Shown here in pieces: positions 57,507-64,000 of a stretch of 64,000 nucleotides of DNA (position 1 is its first letter; every line of letters begins with the position of its first letter). The position numbers and the translations under genes are program-made. The stretch is from Methylobacterium mesophilicum SR1.6/6 (GTDB lineage Bacteria > Pseudomonadota > Alphaproteobacteria > Rhizobiales > Beijerinckiaceae), in NCBI RefSeq assembly GCF_000364445.2, contig NZ_CP043538.1, positions 2,983,612 to 3,047,611 on the forward strand, read 5' to 3'. The notes beneath the pieces were generated by a model that saw only the letters and a list, made by a program, of their open reading frames with translations, had not been told where the DNA came from and did no database searches.

Positions 57507-57824
57507 GGACGGCCGCCCGCCGGCCCGAGCCGGAACGTCACGCGGCGTCGCCCGGCCGAGCCGCACGCCTAGCCCATGCCGCCCGTCGGGACCGCCGCCG
57601 CAAGGGACCCGGCTGCCCAGGTTACGGCGTCAAGACCATTCGACGAAGTACGTCCTTCGCGTTAGGGAGGCGTGAGCGTGGGGGCCGTGCACTAGCCGGG
57701 GAGGTGGCTGCCGAGATCCCGCGTCGCCGACCTTCCGGCAGGGGCCCCGGGGGCCCCGCCGACCGGAGGCTGGCCATGAGACCCCGAGGAAGGTTAGGGC
57801 CACTCCGCCGAAGAGACCGAGCCA
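57507..57824. other. Gap between zinc-ribbon and arsR-type genes
   Basis: About 320 bp. One minus-strand frame (57622-57825) begins on the arsR stop (TGATG), but its 67 residues are Arg/Pro/Ser-rich with no motif, so it is not called. A GC-rich inverted repeat (GGGGCCCC-GGG-GGCCCC, about 57739-57757) could be a terminator for either side. Confidence 0.4.
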
Positions 57825-58109
57825 TCAGTCCACGCCGCAGCCCTCAGCCAGGAATGCGACGAGGCTACGCATCGCCGGCTGGACCGCGCGGGACAGCAGC
57901 GTCGTGGCCTGGCGCTCCTGCACGGCCAGACCGGTCTCGATCAGGCGACGCAGGTGATGGGACAGCGTCGAGGCCGGGATGCCGACGCGCCGTTGGAGTT
58001 CCCCGACCGGCAGGCCTTCCCGCCCCGCGCCGGCGAGTGCCCGATAGACCTTCAGGCGGGTCGGGTTGCCGAGTGCTTCGAGTTGCCGGGCCGCCAGTTC
58101 GATGTCCAT
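57825..58109 (-). CDS. ArsR-family transcriptional regulator, orphan
   Basis: A 94-aa winged-helix protein (ARQLEALGNPTRLKVYRALA, then LQRRVGIPASTLSHHLRRLI). It lacks the Cys clusters of arsenic/cadmium ArsR types; its only Cys is in AEGCGVD at the end. The start at 58109 fits family N-termini. No obvious target operon is adjacent. One possibility is a sulfur/redox (BigR-like) or non-metal sensor; the operator-bearing sulfur cassette at 2.1 kb lacks a cognate ArsR, but a link is speculative. Confidence 0.8.
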   Translation of the reverse strand: MDIELAARQLEALGNPTRLKVYRALAGAGREGLPVGELQRRVGIPASTLSHHLRRLIETGLAVQERQATTLLSRAVQPAMRSLVAFLAEGCGVD

Positions 58110-58874
58110 GGCGCCGCTATGGCGCAGGCGGCAGAAGACCGCAATCCATCTTTCCGGAAATTTCGAATAAGCCGTGGACGATCGCGATCCTCCCGCATCG
58201 TCCGGCGTCGGGGATGCGCCCACGTCCTCCGCTTCGCCACCAGTGGGTCCGGTCGGGACCTGAACGCAGGGGATGGGAATCGCCTCCGGCAGACCGATCC
58301 GTTCGCCGGGTGCGGAGCCGCAGGCGGGCGAGCGTTGTGATGGCGGGCTCGGTTAAGCGAAGCGCCGGCCGGCTATCCCGCCAGTCTTCGGGGCCAGGCC
58401 GGGCCATGGTCCGTCCCACGGAATAGACGAGAAACGCCCGTCAAGAAGCACGCGGAACGGCCATCTCTCCTTGATGCGCCGGCCCAGCTTCCAGCGGAGA
58501 CGGCCGAGCGTCAGCCCCTGGAAATGCCGCATTGGCTCGACCCGCCTCGGCTCGATTGCCGTCAGCACCGCCCCACCGTCATGGGGCCTCCGGACGGCGA
58601 GCGTGTGGACGGCACGCATGAAGCCACGCCTGAAGCGCCGGCGGGATCGCGGCCATCAGGCACGTCGCTGCCCGCCACCGCCGCGCGACCTCTCCCGCAC
58701 GGCGGCCGCGCCGACCCTGACCCGGTCGAACCGGACACTCGCCGCACCCGGTGGCGATCCGGCTTCGGCGCAAGCGGGACCAGGAATTCGATAACCAGAT
58801 TATTTCTTATTTCTAGCATTATGGAAATACATGTGCCAAGATTCCATCGATGCAACGGCCTACAGGAGGACGCC
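58110..58874. other. Long gap before the ParA-like block, probable promoter at its end
   Basis: About 765 bp. The first part holds a short AT-rich patch (near 58150, CGGAAATTTCGAATAAGC) that may be the arsR-type promoter. The middle shows no believable gene. At 58790-58850 the sequence becomes AT-rich (AACCAGATTATTTCTTATTT) and leads to AGGAGG (58864-58869), so this is probably the promoter of the gene at 58875. Confidence 0.45.
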
Positions 58875-59663
58875 GTGATCGTGACCATCCATTCCGACGA
58901 TCGTACCGGCCTGCTGGCCGCAGCCCTGTTGGCCGGCGGCCTCGCGGCCATCGGCGCCCGACCGACCGTGGTCGCCGTCGCCGCCAACGGGTCCCAGGCC
59001 TGTGGCCTGGCGCGCCTCGCTGGTCCCTTCGACCTGCTTAGCCCCGACCCGCTGGACGCGGCGACCGTCATGGCCGGGTTGGCGATGCGCCGGGCCGGCG
59101 ACGTCGTCGCGGTCCTCCCCACGGACCTGCTCGGCGGCCACGGACCGGACCGTCGCGACCACGTGGGCCTCGTGGCGACGGCCTGTCGGCTGACCGCGGC
59201 ACAGGCACTCCATGCAAACGTATCGGGCGCGTGGCACCTGCGCTGCGACGACGGGCCCGGCCACCCGGCTTGGCGCAAGGCCCCGCGCGTGCTGCCGCTC
59301 CGCCTCCCGCGGCTTTCGCCGCTCGAACAGGTACGACTGCTCGCGGGCGACCTCGACGCCGCAGCGCGGGATGTGGCGGTCGCGCTGACGGCCACCCTCC
59401 TGGCGGTCTCGGCCGACCCGTACTCCGAGCGCTTTGAGGCGGCCGACCTGGCCGCGATCCTGGCGCCGGCGGACACGGACGGGGACCTGCGCGAGCGCCT
59501 CCTCGACTGCGCCGCGGCGCTGGGCGACCCGCGCTCCCTGGCCACCTCCTTCGGCGTCGCCGGGCACGCCCCGGCGCGCGCCCGCGGGACCCGCCCGGTG
59601 CCCGCGCCCGCCCGGCCCGGCGCCACGCAACCCGCCCGCCTTGCCGCCCGCCTGCGCGCGTAA
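58875..59663 (+). CDS. ParA/MinD-like protein without canonical P-loop, unknown
   Basis: A 262-aa protein. VIVTIHSDDRTGLLAAALLA then GGLAAIGARPTVVAVAANGS has the beta-strand/glycine/helix start of a SIMIBI (ParA-type) fold, but no KGGxGKT motif. Middle: GDVVAVLPTDLLGG, then DHVGLVATACRL. The C-terminal 40 residues are Pro/Ala/Arg-rich and probably disordered. The start GTG 58875 has AGGAGG six bases upstream. A second protein of similar style is at 60411. Partition-like or regulatory function is speculation; the gene is not recognised. Confidence 0.65.
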   Translation: MIVTIHSDDRTGLLAAALLAGGLAAIGARPTVVAVAANGSQACGLARLAGPFDLLSPDPLDAATVMAGLAMRRAGDVVAVLPTDLLGGHGPDRRDHVGLVATACRLTAAQALHANVSGAWHLRCDDGPGHPAWRKAPRVLPLRLPRLSPLEQVRLLAGDLDAAARDVAVALTATLLAVSADPYSERFEAADLAAILAPADTDGDLRERLLDCAAALGDPRSLATSFGVAGHAPARARGTRPVPAPARPGATQPARLAARLRA

Positions 59664-59680
59664 CCGAAAGGACCTGAGCG

Positions 59681-59998
59681 ATGACGAGCCACACCAAACA
59701 GAACCGCGCCGCCCCCGCCCACGGGCCGCGCGTCGCGGCGCCCGGATCCGGCCGCCCCGGTCGGTCGGGAAGCGCCCGGCGAGCGCGCGCCGGGGCGGCA
59801 TCCCCGCGTGCCCGGATCTCCCGCGTGCCGGTGCCGGCGGCGGTCCCGCGCCCTTTGGCGAACCCCTTCGAGGAGTTCTACGCCCTGTCGGCCGAAGGGG
59901 TCGGCCTGCTCGATCCGGGCTTCGACGACTGGGACATGGACCCGCGTGTCCTCCTCGGCCTGTCGCCGCGTCTCGGGTCCAAGCGCGACGACGCCTGA
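59681..59998 (+). CDS. Small basic protein with acidic C-terminus, unknown
   Basis: A 105-aa protein, 17 bases after the previous stop. The N-terminal half is Arg/Ala/Gly/Pro-rich and probably disordered (HGPRVAAPGSGRPGRSG). The C-terminal 40 residues look folded and conserved in style (ANPFEEFYALSAEGVGLLDP then GFDDWDMDPRVLLGLSPRLG). It could be a DNA-bridging or adaptor protein for the neighbouring ParA-like product. Not recognised. Confidence 0.55.
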   Translation: MTSHTKQNRAAPAHGPRVAAPGSGRPGRSGSARRARAGAASPRARISRVPVPAAVPRPLANPFEEFYALSAEGVGLLDPGFDDWDMDPRVLLGLSPRLGSKRDDA

Positions 59999-60410
59999 TC
60001 GCCACGGGGTCGAGGTCGGTTCCGAGGCGAGAGGCTTTCTCGGCCAGGCGTCCCCGTCGGCGATCTCGCGGGGCGCCTCGGACCACCCGGGGCGGGTCTT
60101 TGTCCGCGAGTCGGGCGGGGACGTGCCACGCGTAACGTACGCCGTTATGCGTTGCGGCGCGGTGTTCGCCGGGCGGTCGGACGCGGCGCGAAGCGCCGGT
60201 ACTTAGGTATTCGACGCGCCTGAATACTTCGACGCATCGGTCTAATTAACCATCAAGCTATGGACTGACTTGATCCGATTCAGAAAGTGCTGTTCATTTC
60301 CGCTCTTTTGCCTTAAGATTCGCAAATCACTCAAACCTGTCCGGTCATGCGCACCCGGTGGATCTTCCACCGGGCGCGTTTGCGTCCGGACCTGGTCATG
60401 GAGATTGCCC
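59999..60410. promoter_or_regulatory. Regulatory gap with dyad and hairpin before the second ParA-like gene
   Basis: About 410 bp. GTATTC-N9-GAATAC is a perfect dyad at 60207-60227, next to a repeated TTCGACGC (60210-60217 and 60228-60235). An AT-rich promoter-like part runs 60240-60340. A perfect 9-bp stem (CCCGGTGGA/TCCACCGGG, 3-base loop) at 60354-60374 lies in the leader of the gene at 60411. Repressor site and attenuator or terminator are the likely roles. Partition-site function cannot be excluded. Confidence 0.5.
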
Positions 60411-61439
60411 TTGATCGCAGCCTTCTTCGGCACCGCCGGCCGGACCCACGCCGCCTACGCCGCACTCCTCCTCGCGGATGCGTACGGCATCCTCGGCCAG
60501 CCGGTCACCCTCCTGCGCGTCAGGCTGCCCGAGGAGGCTCCGCTGCCGCGGCGGGCGATCACGGAGGAGGGGCTGACCGTGAGCGAGCGCGAGGCGGGCG
60601 ACGCCCGCGAGGCCGGCCTCATCGCGGCCGAGGCGATGGCCGGCGAGGGGGATCTCATCCTCGACCTGCCCGCGGTCTGCATGGCCGACCTCGGGTTGAG
60701 GGCGCGCGTCGAGGCATCGGTGCTGCCGGTGGGCCCGACCCCCCTTGACGAACATGCCGCGGCCGCGGCGCTCGCGGGCATGGAGCCGTCGGTGGAGTTC
60801 GGGCTCGACCTGGTCCCGCCGCCGTGGCTCCTCGGCTGCGGCCGCAGCGGCGGGGCCGCCGCGGCGGCCGCCTTCGGCCACCGCATGCGCGCGCACGACG
60901 CGCTCCCGCCCGGTCGCGGCCGCGTCCGCGCCTTGCCCATGGTCGTGCCGGCCTTCGGTCGCGCCGAGGCCGAGCGCATCGCTGAGGGCGACCGCACGAG
61001 CCGCAGCCTCGTGGCCTCGGTGGCCCTGCTCGCGGCCCTGCGCGCCGCGGCCTCGGACCGCCACGCCGACGCGGTCGATCCCGTCGCCTATGCCGCCGCC
61101 CTCGGCGTCGACGCCGAGCAGGCGCGCGCCCCGGACGAACGCGAGGCCGGCGACCGGCTGCGCGAGCTCGCCGACGAGCTCCAGGGCATCCGTGACCAGG
61201 TCAAGCCCGCGCCGGCGGACCTGCGCGACGCCCCGCGGCTGGAGCGCTGGCGGTTCACGAGCCGATCCGTGAGGGTGCTGACCGGCGAGGTCTTCGGGCA
61301 TCCGAACTTTCCCGATGGACGGCGCATCACGACCAGCGACCTGTACGCATCGGATGGCCGGCGCTGGGCGCGGACGCTTTCTAGGTATTTTATCCTAGGT
61401 CAACCCGACGTCGGCGCCGAGCGCCTCGACCGGCACTAA
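60411..61439 (+). CDS. Second ParA-like protein without canonical P-loop, unknown
   Basis: A 342-aa protein. TTG 60411 follows GGAG by 8 bases. LIAAFFGTAGRTHAAYAALL then LADAYGILGQPVTLLRVRLP resembles a ParA N-terminus in which KGGVGKT became GTAGRTH. DLILDLPAVCMADLGLRARV and VLPVGPTPLDEHAAAAALAG follow where ParA has its switch region. The C-terminus has a helical region (ADELQGIRDQVKPAPADLRD) and ends with VFGHPNFPDGRRITTSDLYA. ATP binding is doubtful. Unknown function; may work with the MPE and AAA+ proteins downstream. Confidence 0.65.
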   Translation: MIAAFFGTAGRTHAAYAALLLADAYGILGQPVTLLRVRLPEEAPLPRRAITEEGLTVSEREAGDAREAGLIAAEAMAGEGDLILDLPAVCMADLGLRARVEASVLPVGPTPLDEHAAAAALAGMEPSVEFGLDLVPPPWLLGCGRSGGAAAAAAFGHRMRAHDALPPGRGRVRALPMVVPAFGRAEAERIAEGDRTSRSLVASVALLAALRAAASDRHADAVDPVAYAAALGVDAEQARAPDEREAGDRLRELADELQGIRDQVKPAPADLRDAPRLERWRFTSRSVRVLTGEVFGHPNFPDGRRITTSDLYASDGRRWARTLSRYFILGQPDVGAERLDRH

Positions 61440-61463
61440 GCTTCCGCCATCCCGTTCGATGAA

Positions 61464-61497
61464 CCCCGCCCGCGCGCCTCGGCACGCGGGCGCGGGG
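61464..61497. terminator. GC-rich stem-loop after the second ParA-like gene
   Basis: CCCCGCCCGCG and CGCGGGCGCGGGG can pair with one two-base bulge around a 10-base loop, beginning 25 bases after the stop at 61439 and followed by CCTTGTT. It may end the transcript or reduce expression of the next gene. Confidence 0.4.
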
Positions 61498-61528
61498 CCT
61501 TGTTGCCCATCGCGAGCCCGGAGGACGC

Positions 61529-61960
61529 ATGCGCGCGAGCGACGACCCCCATCCCACCGAAAAGCGTCCCCTGCGCCGCGAGCCGCCCCGGGGCTGTGAT
61601 CCGCTCGCGCTTTGGCGCACGGTACGGCTTCCGGACATCGAGGCCGCCGCGATCCAGAGGGTCCGCCGAGCCCTGGCCGGCGAGGTCTGCCTGCATCACA
61701 GGTCGTGGCCCGCGGCCCGGAGGGGCGAGGCCGCGGCCGCCATCGCCGTCGCGCTCGACCTCACCCGGGGCATCGAACCGGATCCCGCCGTCATGGACCT
61801 CGCGCTTTCGACGGTGCTCGTCGTCGCCTGGCGGGGAGATCCGGCGGCTCGCACCGTCCTCGCCCACGTTCTCGCCGGCTTGTCGCCAGACCCGCGCGAC
61901 GTGGGTCCAAGGCGACCTCAGAGGCGGCGGCCGAGGCGCCGCGCCCCGCCGCGGCGGTAA
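61529..61960 (+). CDS. Hypothetical protein, 143 aa
   Basis: A small protein with GGAGG 4-8 bases before ATG 61529. The middle is helical and looks genuine (PDIEAAAIQRVRRALAGEVC then LHHRSWPAARRGEAAAAIAV, DPAVMDLALSTVLVVAWRGD); the last 25 residues are Arg/Pro-rich (GPRRPQRRRPRRRAPPRR). It might bind nucleic acid. No family known. Located 55 bases before the metallophosphoesterase, so probably co-transcribed. Confidence 0.55.
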   Translation: MRASDDPHPTEKRPLRREPPRGCDPLALWRTVRLPDIEAAAIQRVRRALAGEVCLHHRSWPAARRGEAAAAIAVALDLTRGIEPDPAVMDLALSTVLVVAWRGDPAARTVLAHVLAGLSPDPRDVGPRRPQRRRPRRRAPPRR

Positions 61961-62014
61961 CCGCCCCCGCATCCCAAACGGCGAGACGATCCCAAGAACC
62001 CAGGAGGCGATCAC

Positions 62015-62806
62015 GTGCGGATCTGGACCTTCAGCGACTTGCACCGAGACTTGTCGCGGGCGCCCTGGACGCCCGCGCACATCCCCGACGCCGATGTCGC
62101 TGTCGTCGCCGGCGATGTCGGGCAGGGACTGGCCGAGACCGTTCTGTGGCTGGCGCAGGCGATCCGACCGCACATGCCGGTCCTCGTCGTCGCGGGCAAC
62201 CATGAATTCTACGGCTCGGCCGTGAACGAGGAGCGCGCGCTCGGACGCCGGGCCGCGGAGCGGCACGGCGTGACCCTGCTCGACGACAATACCGTCGAGA
62301 TCGGCGGCGTCGCCTTCTCCGGCGGAACCCTCTGGACCGACTACGCCATCGACGGCGTGGGCAGCCGCCGGCGGGCCATGGCGGCCGCGCAGGCCGGTCT
62401 CAACGATCACCGTTGCATCGCGACGACCCGAAATCCAGGCTGGCAGACCTTCCGGCCGGCGGACGCCGCGGCCCTGCACGCCATCACCCGCGAGTTCCTG
62501 GAACGCGCGCTGTCGAGGGTCGACCCGCCGGACACGCGGGCGCGACCGCACGTCGTGGTCACGCACCACGCCCCGGCCCGTGCCTCGCTCGACCCGAGCT
62601 TCGCCGGCAGCGTGCTGAACCCGGCCTTCGCGAGCGACCTTGGCGGCCTCATCGCCGCCGGCCGCCCGGACCTTTGGCTTCACGGCCACGTCCACGCCCG
62701 CCGCGACCACCGGATCGGTCCGACCCGGATCCTGTGCAATCCGCTCGGCTACGACGGCGAGAACCCCGCCTTCGATCCGGCCTGCGTCGTCGAGGTGCCG
62801 TCGTAG
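62015..62806 (+). CDS. Calcineurin-like metallophosphoesterase
   Basis: A 263-aa protein with all metal-binding blocks of the family: FSDLHRDL (D, H), VAGDVG (GD), VAGNHEF (GNHE), VVTHHAPARASL (H) and LHGHVHARRDH (GHxH). GTG 62015 has AGGAGG 8 bases upstream. It is cytoplasmic. Substrate may be a nucleotide, cyclic dinucleotide or other phosphodiester; the NHEF variant does not decide. It stands directly before the AAA+ ATPase gene. Probably part of one functional block. Confidence 0.88.
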   Translation: MRIWTFSDLHRDLSRAPWTPAHIPDADVAVVAGDVGQGLAETVLWLAQAIRPHMPVLVVAGNHEFYGSAVNEERALGRRAAERHGVTLLDDNTVEIGGVAFSGGTLWTDYAIDGVGSRRRAMAAAQAGLNDHRCIATTRNPGWQTFRPADAAALHAITREFLERALSRVDPPDTRARPHVVVTHHAPARASLDPSFAGSVLNPAFASDLGGLIAAGRPDLWLHGHVHARRDHRIGPTRILCNPLGYDGENPAFDPACVVEVPS

Positions 62807-62855
62807 GCCGCGCGCCCTGGTGCTGAACATCGACCCATCCTTGGACGAGGCGACT

Positions 62856-64000
62856 ATGGCCCATCTCAACTTCCTGCGGGACGATCTGAACGAGGCGGAG
62901 ACTGGGGACGTCGCCGCCGACGAGCGGCGTGCCGCGACCGAGACGCTGGCGGCCTTCGCCCTTGAAGGGGCGCTCTCTCCAGCGCTGCGCCGCCGCATCG
63001 CCGCCGATCCGGCCTTCGCCCTCGTGGTCGAGGTCCCGGCCGCGGACTGGGTCGAGCCGATCCGCGAGGCATGCGTGCGCCTGGCGGAGTGGGGTTTCAT
63101 CGCGGCGCGCACCGGCTCCTCGAAGTCCGAGGACCGACCTGACCGCGGTAACGGCCAGGTAGCCGACAAGCTGTCGCGCGGCGACCGGGTGCTCGGGGTC
63201 TCGCAATCGCCGGCGCGGTACCTGCCCTCGGCCCTCATCGCGGCGGCGGATCTGCACATCCGGCTCCCCGGCGCAACCGACGCCGTGGTCGCGCGGGTCG
63301 TCCAAGCTGCCACGGGGCAGCGTCCGAAGCTGCCGCCCGGGATCGCGCGCGGACTGAGCTATTACGAGGTCGCCGCGGCCGTGCGCGGTCCGACCGGCCG
63401 GGCCTGCGTCGCGCGCCTCTCCGCGGCGGCGCGTTCGAAGGTCTCGGCCGACCCGGGCGTCGGCGCGGCACCCGACTTCGGAACCCTGGTCGGCTTCGGC
63501 GAGGCCCGCGCATGGGGCGACCGCCTCCTTGGCGATCTCGCGACCTGGCGCGCCACCGGCGCCCCCGCGTTCCAGCAAATCGACCGCCACGTCTGCCTGA
63601 GCTCGGCCCCCGGACTCGGTAAATCGACCTTCGTCCGCTCCCTCGCCAAGACCGCGGGATTGCCGCTCGTGGCGACCTCGGTCGGGTCCTGGTTCAGCTC
63701 GTCCGACGGGTATCTCGGCGGGGTTCTCCGTGCCTGGGACGCCGCTTACTCCAATGCCTGCGCTGCCGCTCCCAGCATTCTATTCCTAGATGAAGCGGAC
63801 AGTATTCCTAACAGAAGCACGATGGACGACCGGGCGCGCGAGTGGTGGACCCCTCTGTGCACCAGCATCCTGCTGGCGTTCGACACACTGAACGCTCCGG
63901 GTGCGCCGGCGGTCTGCATCATCGCGGCGACGAACCATGGCGGCAAGCTCGATCCCGCCTTGATCCGTCCGGGCAGGCTGGGGCGGGTGATCGAGATCAA
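62856..64000 (+). CDS. AAA+ ATPase, C-terminus beyond the window
   Basis: An open frame from ATG 62856 (GTG 62820 also possible) to the window end, at least 381 codons. A 220-residue N-terminal region is not recognised (helical, ends PGIARGLSYYEVAAAVRGP). Then comes a classical AAA module: Walker A SSAPGLGKSTFVRSLAKTAG, pore-loop region WFSSSDGYLGGVLRAW, Walker B SILFLDEAD, sensor-1 CIIAATN, and Arg-finger-like RPGRLGR. The module resembles FtsH/Cdc48-type unfoldases; no protease domain is seen before the cut. It may remodel the preceding proteins. Confidence 0.85.
   Translation, partial: MAHLNFLRDDLNEAETGDVAADERRAATETLAAFALEGALSPALRRRIAADPAFALVVEVPAADWVEPIREACVRLAEWGFIAARTGSSKSEDRPDRGNGQVADKLSRGDRVLGVSQSPARYLPSALIAAADLHIRLPGATDAVVARVVQAATGQRPKLPPGIARGLSYYEVAAAVRGPTGRACVARLSAAARSKVSADPGVGAAPDFGTLVGFGEARAWGDRLLGDLATWRATGAPAFQQIDRHVCLSSAPGLGKSTFVRSLAKTAGLPLVATSVGSWFSSSDGYLGGVLRAWDAAYSNACAAAPSILFLDEADSIPNRSTMDDRAREWWTPLCTSILLAFDTLNAPGAPAVCIIAATNHGGKLDPALIRPGRLGRVIEI

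Noticed and set aside
57622-57825. 67-codon minus frame overlapping the arsR-type stop (TGATG)
   Set aside because: Overlap geometry is attractive, but the product is low-complexity Arg/Pro/Ser with no family feature.
1-64000. CRISPR array, tRNA or rRNA genes
   Set aside because: No regularly spaced repeats, cloverleaf-like segments or conserved rRNA stretches were seen on reading; a tRNAscan/Infernal run would be decisive.

Overview
The window is very GC-rich, with tightly packed, often overlapping genes, frequent GTG/TTG starts and Tat-exported copper oxidases. Gene families and composition suggest an alphaproteobacterium of the Methylobacterium/Methylorubrum type; this is inference, as no rRNA or housekeeping marker is present. 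Almost everything is accessory: a composite heavy-metal and sulfur resistance island, chromosomal or on a megaplasmid. I found no transposase, integrase, tRNA, rRNA or CRISPR array. Several decayed genes point to patchwork assembly and ongoing loss.

Layout. 0.2-1.3 kb: partial mercury module (frameshifted merR, merT, GDCCVxC protein). 1.5-5.9 kb: reduced-sulfur module (DUF2892 remnant, two YeeE/YedE-type proteins, TauE, ETHE1-like persulfide dioxygenase, rhodanese, Crp/Fnr regulator). 6.0-8.5 kb: periplasmic thiol module (pentapeptide protein, thioredoxin, CcdA-like protein with a perfect 90-bp internal duplication) followed by the wreck of a P-type ATPase. 8.6-13.0 kb: arsenic operon (arsH, arsR, two unrelated arsenate reductases, acr3, MFS). 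13.6-14.9 kb: nuclease-like gene interrupted by an in-frame TAG. 15.3-18.8 kb: copA-copB and cueR.

19.1-28.2 kb (minus strand): orphan ABC membrane domain, acetyltransferase, lytic transglycosylase, two CusF-type proteins, a second multicopper oxidase, CusC-type outer-membrane factor, lipoprotein, Cys/His-rich secreted protein, DUF2231 protein. 28.7-37.4 kb (plus strand): ECF sigma/NrsF-type pair, FixH-like protein, CusB, CusA, DUF411, HMA chaperone. CusC lies on the opposite strand about 5 kb from CusBA. 37.9-45.1 kb: copper handling continues with a Csp-type storage protein, a glutaredoxin-MauE fusion, a CsoR-family regulator, and a Tat-exported His/Met-rich protein, an outer-membrane protein and a DUF4396 protein preceded by two matching CsoR-like palindromes. 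A nucleotidyltransferase and a SIR2-like protein sit among them.

45.3-56.9 kb: Zn/Cd/Co module (broken CDF gene, CzcA, CzcB, ZIP, intact CDF, CadR-like MerR regulator, CadA). Nearly identical MerR-type promoters control the intact CDF gene and cadA, so one regulator probably drives both. 57.3-64.0 kb: zinc-ribbon protein, orphan ArsR, then a co-directional block of unfamiliar genes (two ParA-like proteins without a recognisable P-loop, two small proteins, a metallophosphoesterase and an AAA+ ATPase cut by the window end).

Most interesting leads: (1) the palindrome-flanked Tat/outer-membrane/DUF4396 set; (2) four small secreted proteins with a Cys cluster and a PPR tail, each beside a metal operon; (3) the ParA-like/metallophosphoesterase/AAA+ block; (4) three genes each interrupted by a single in-frame TAG.
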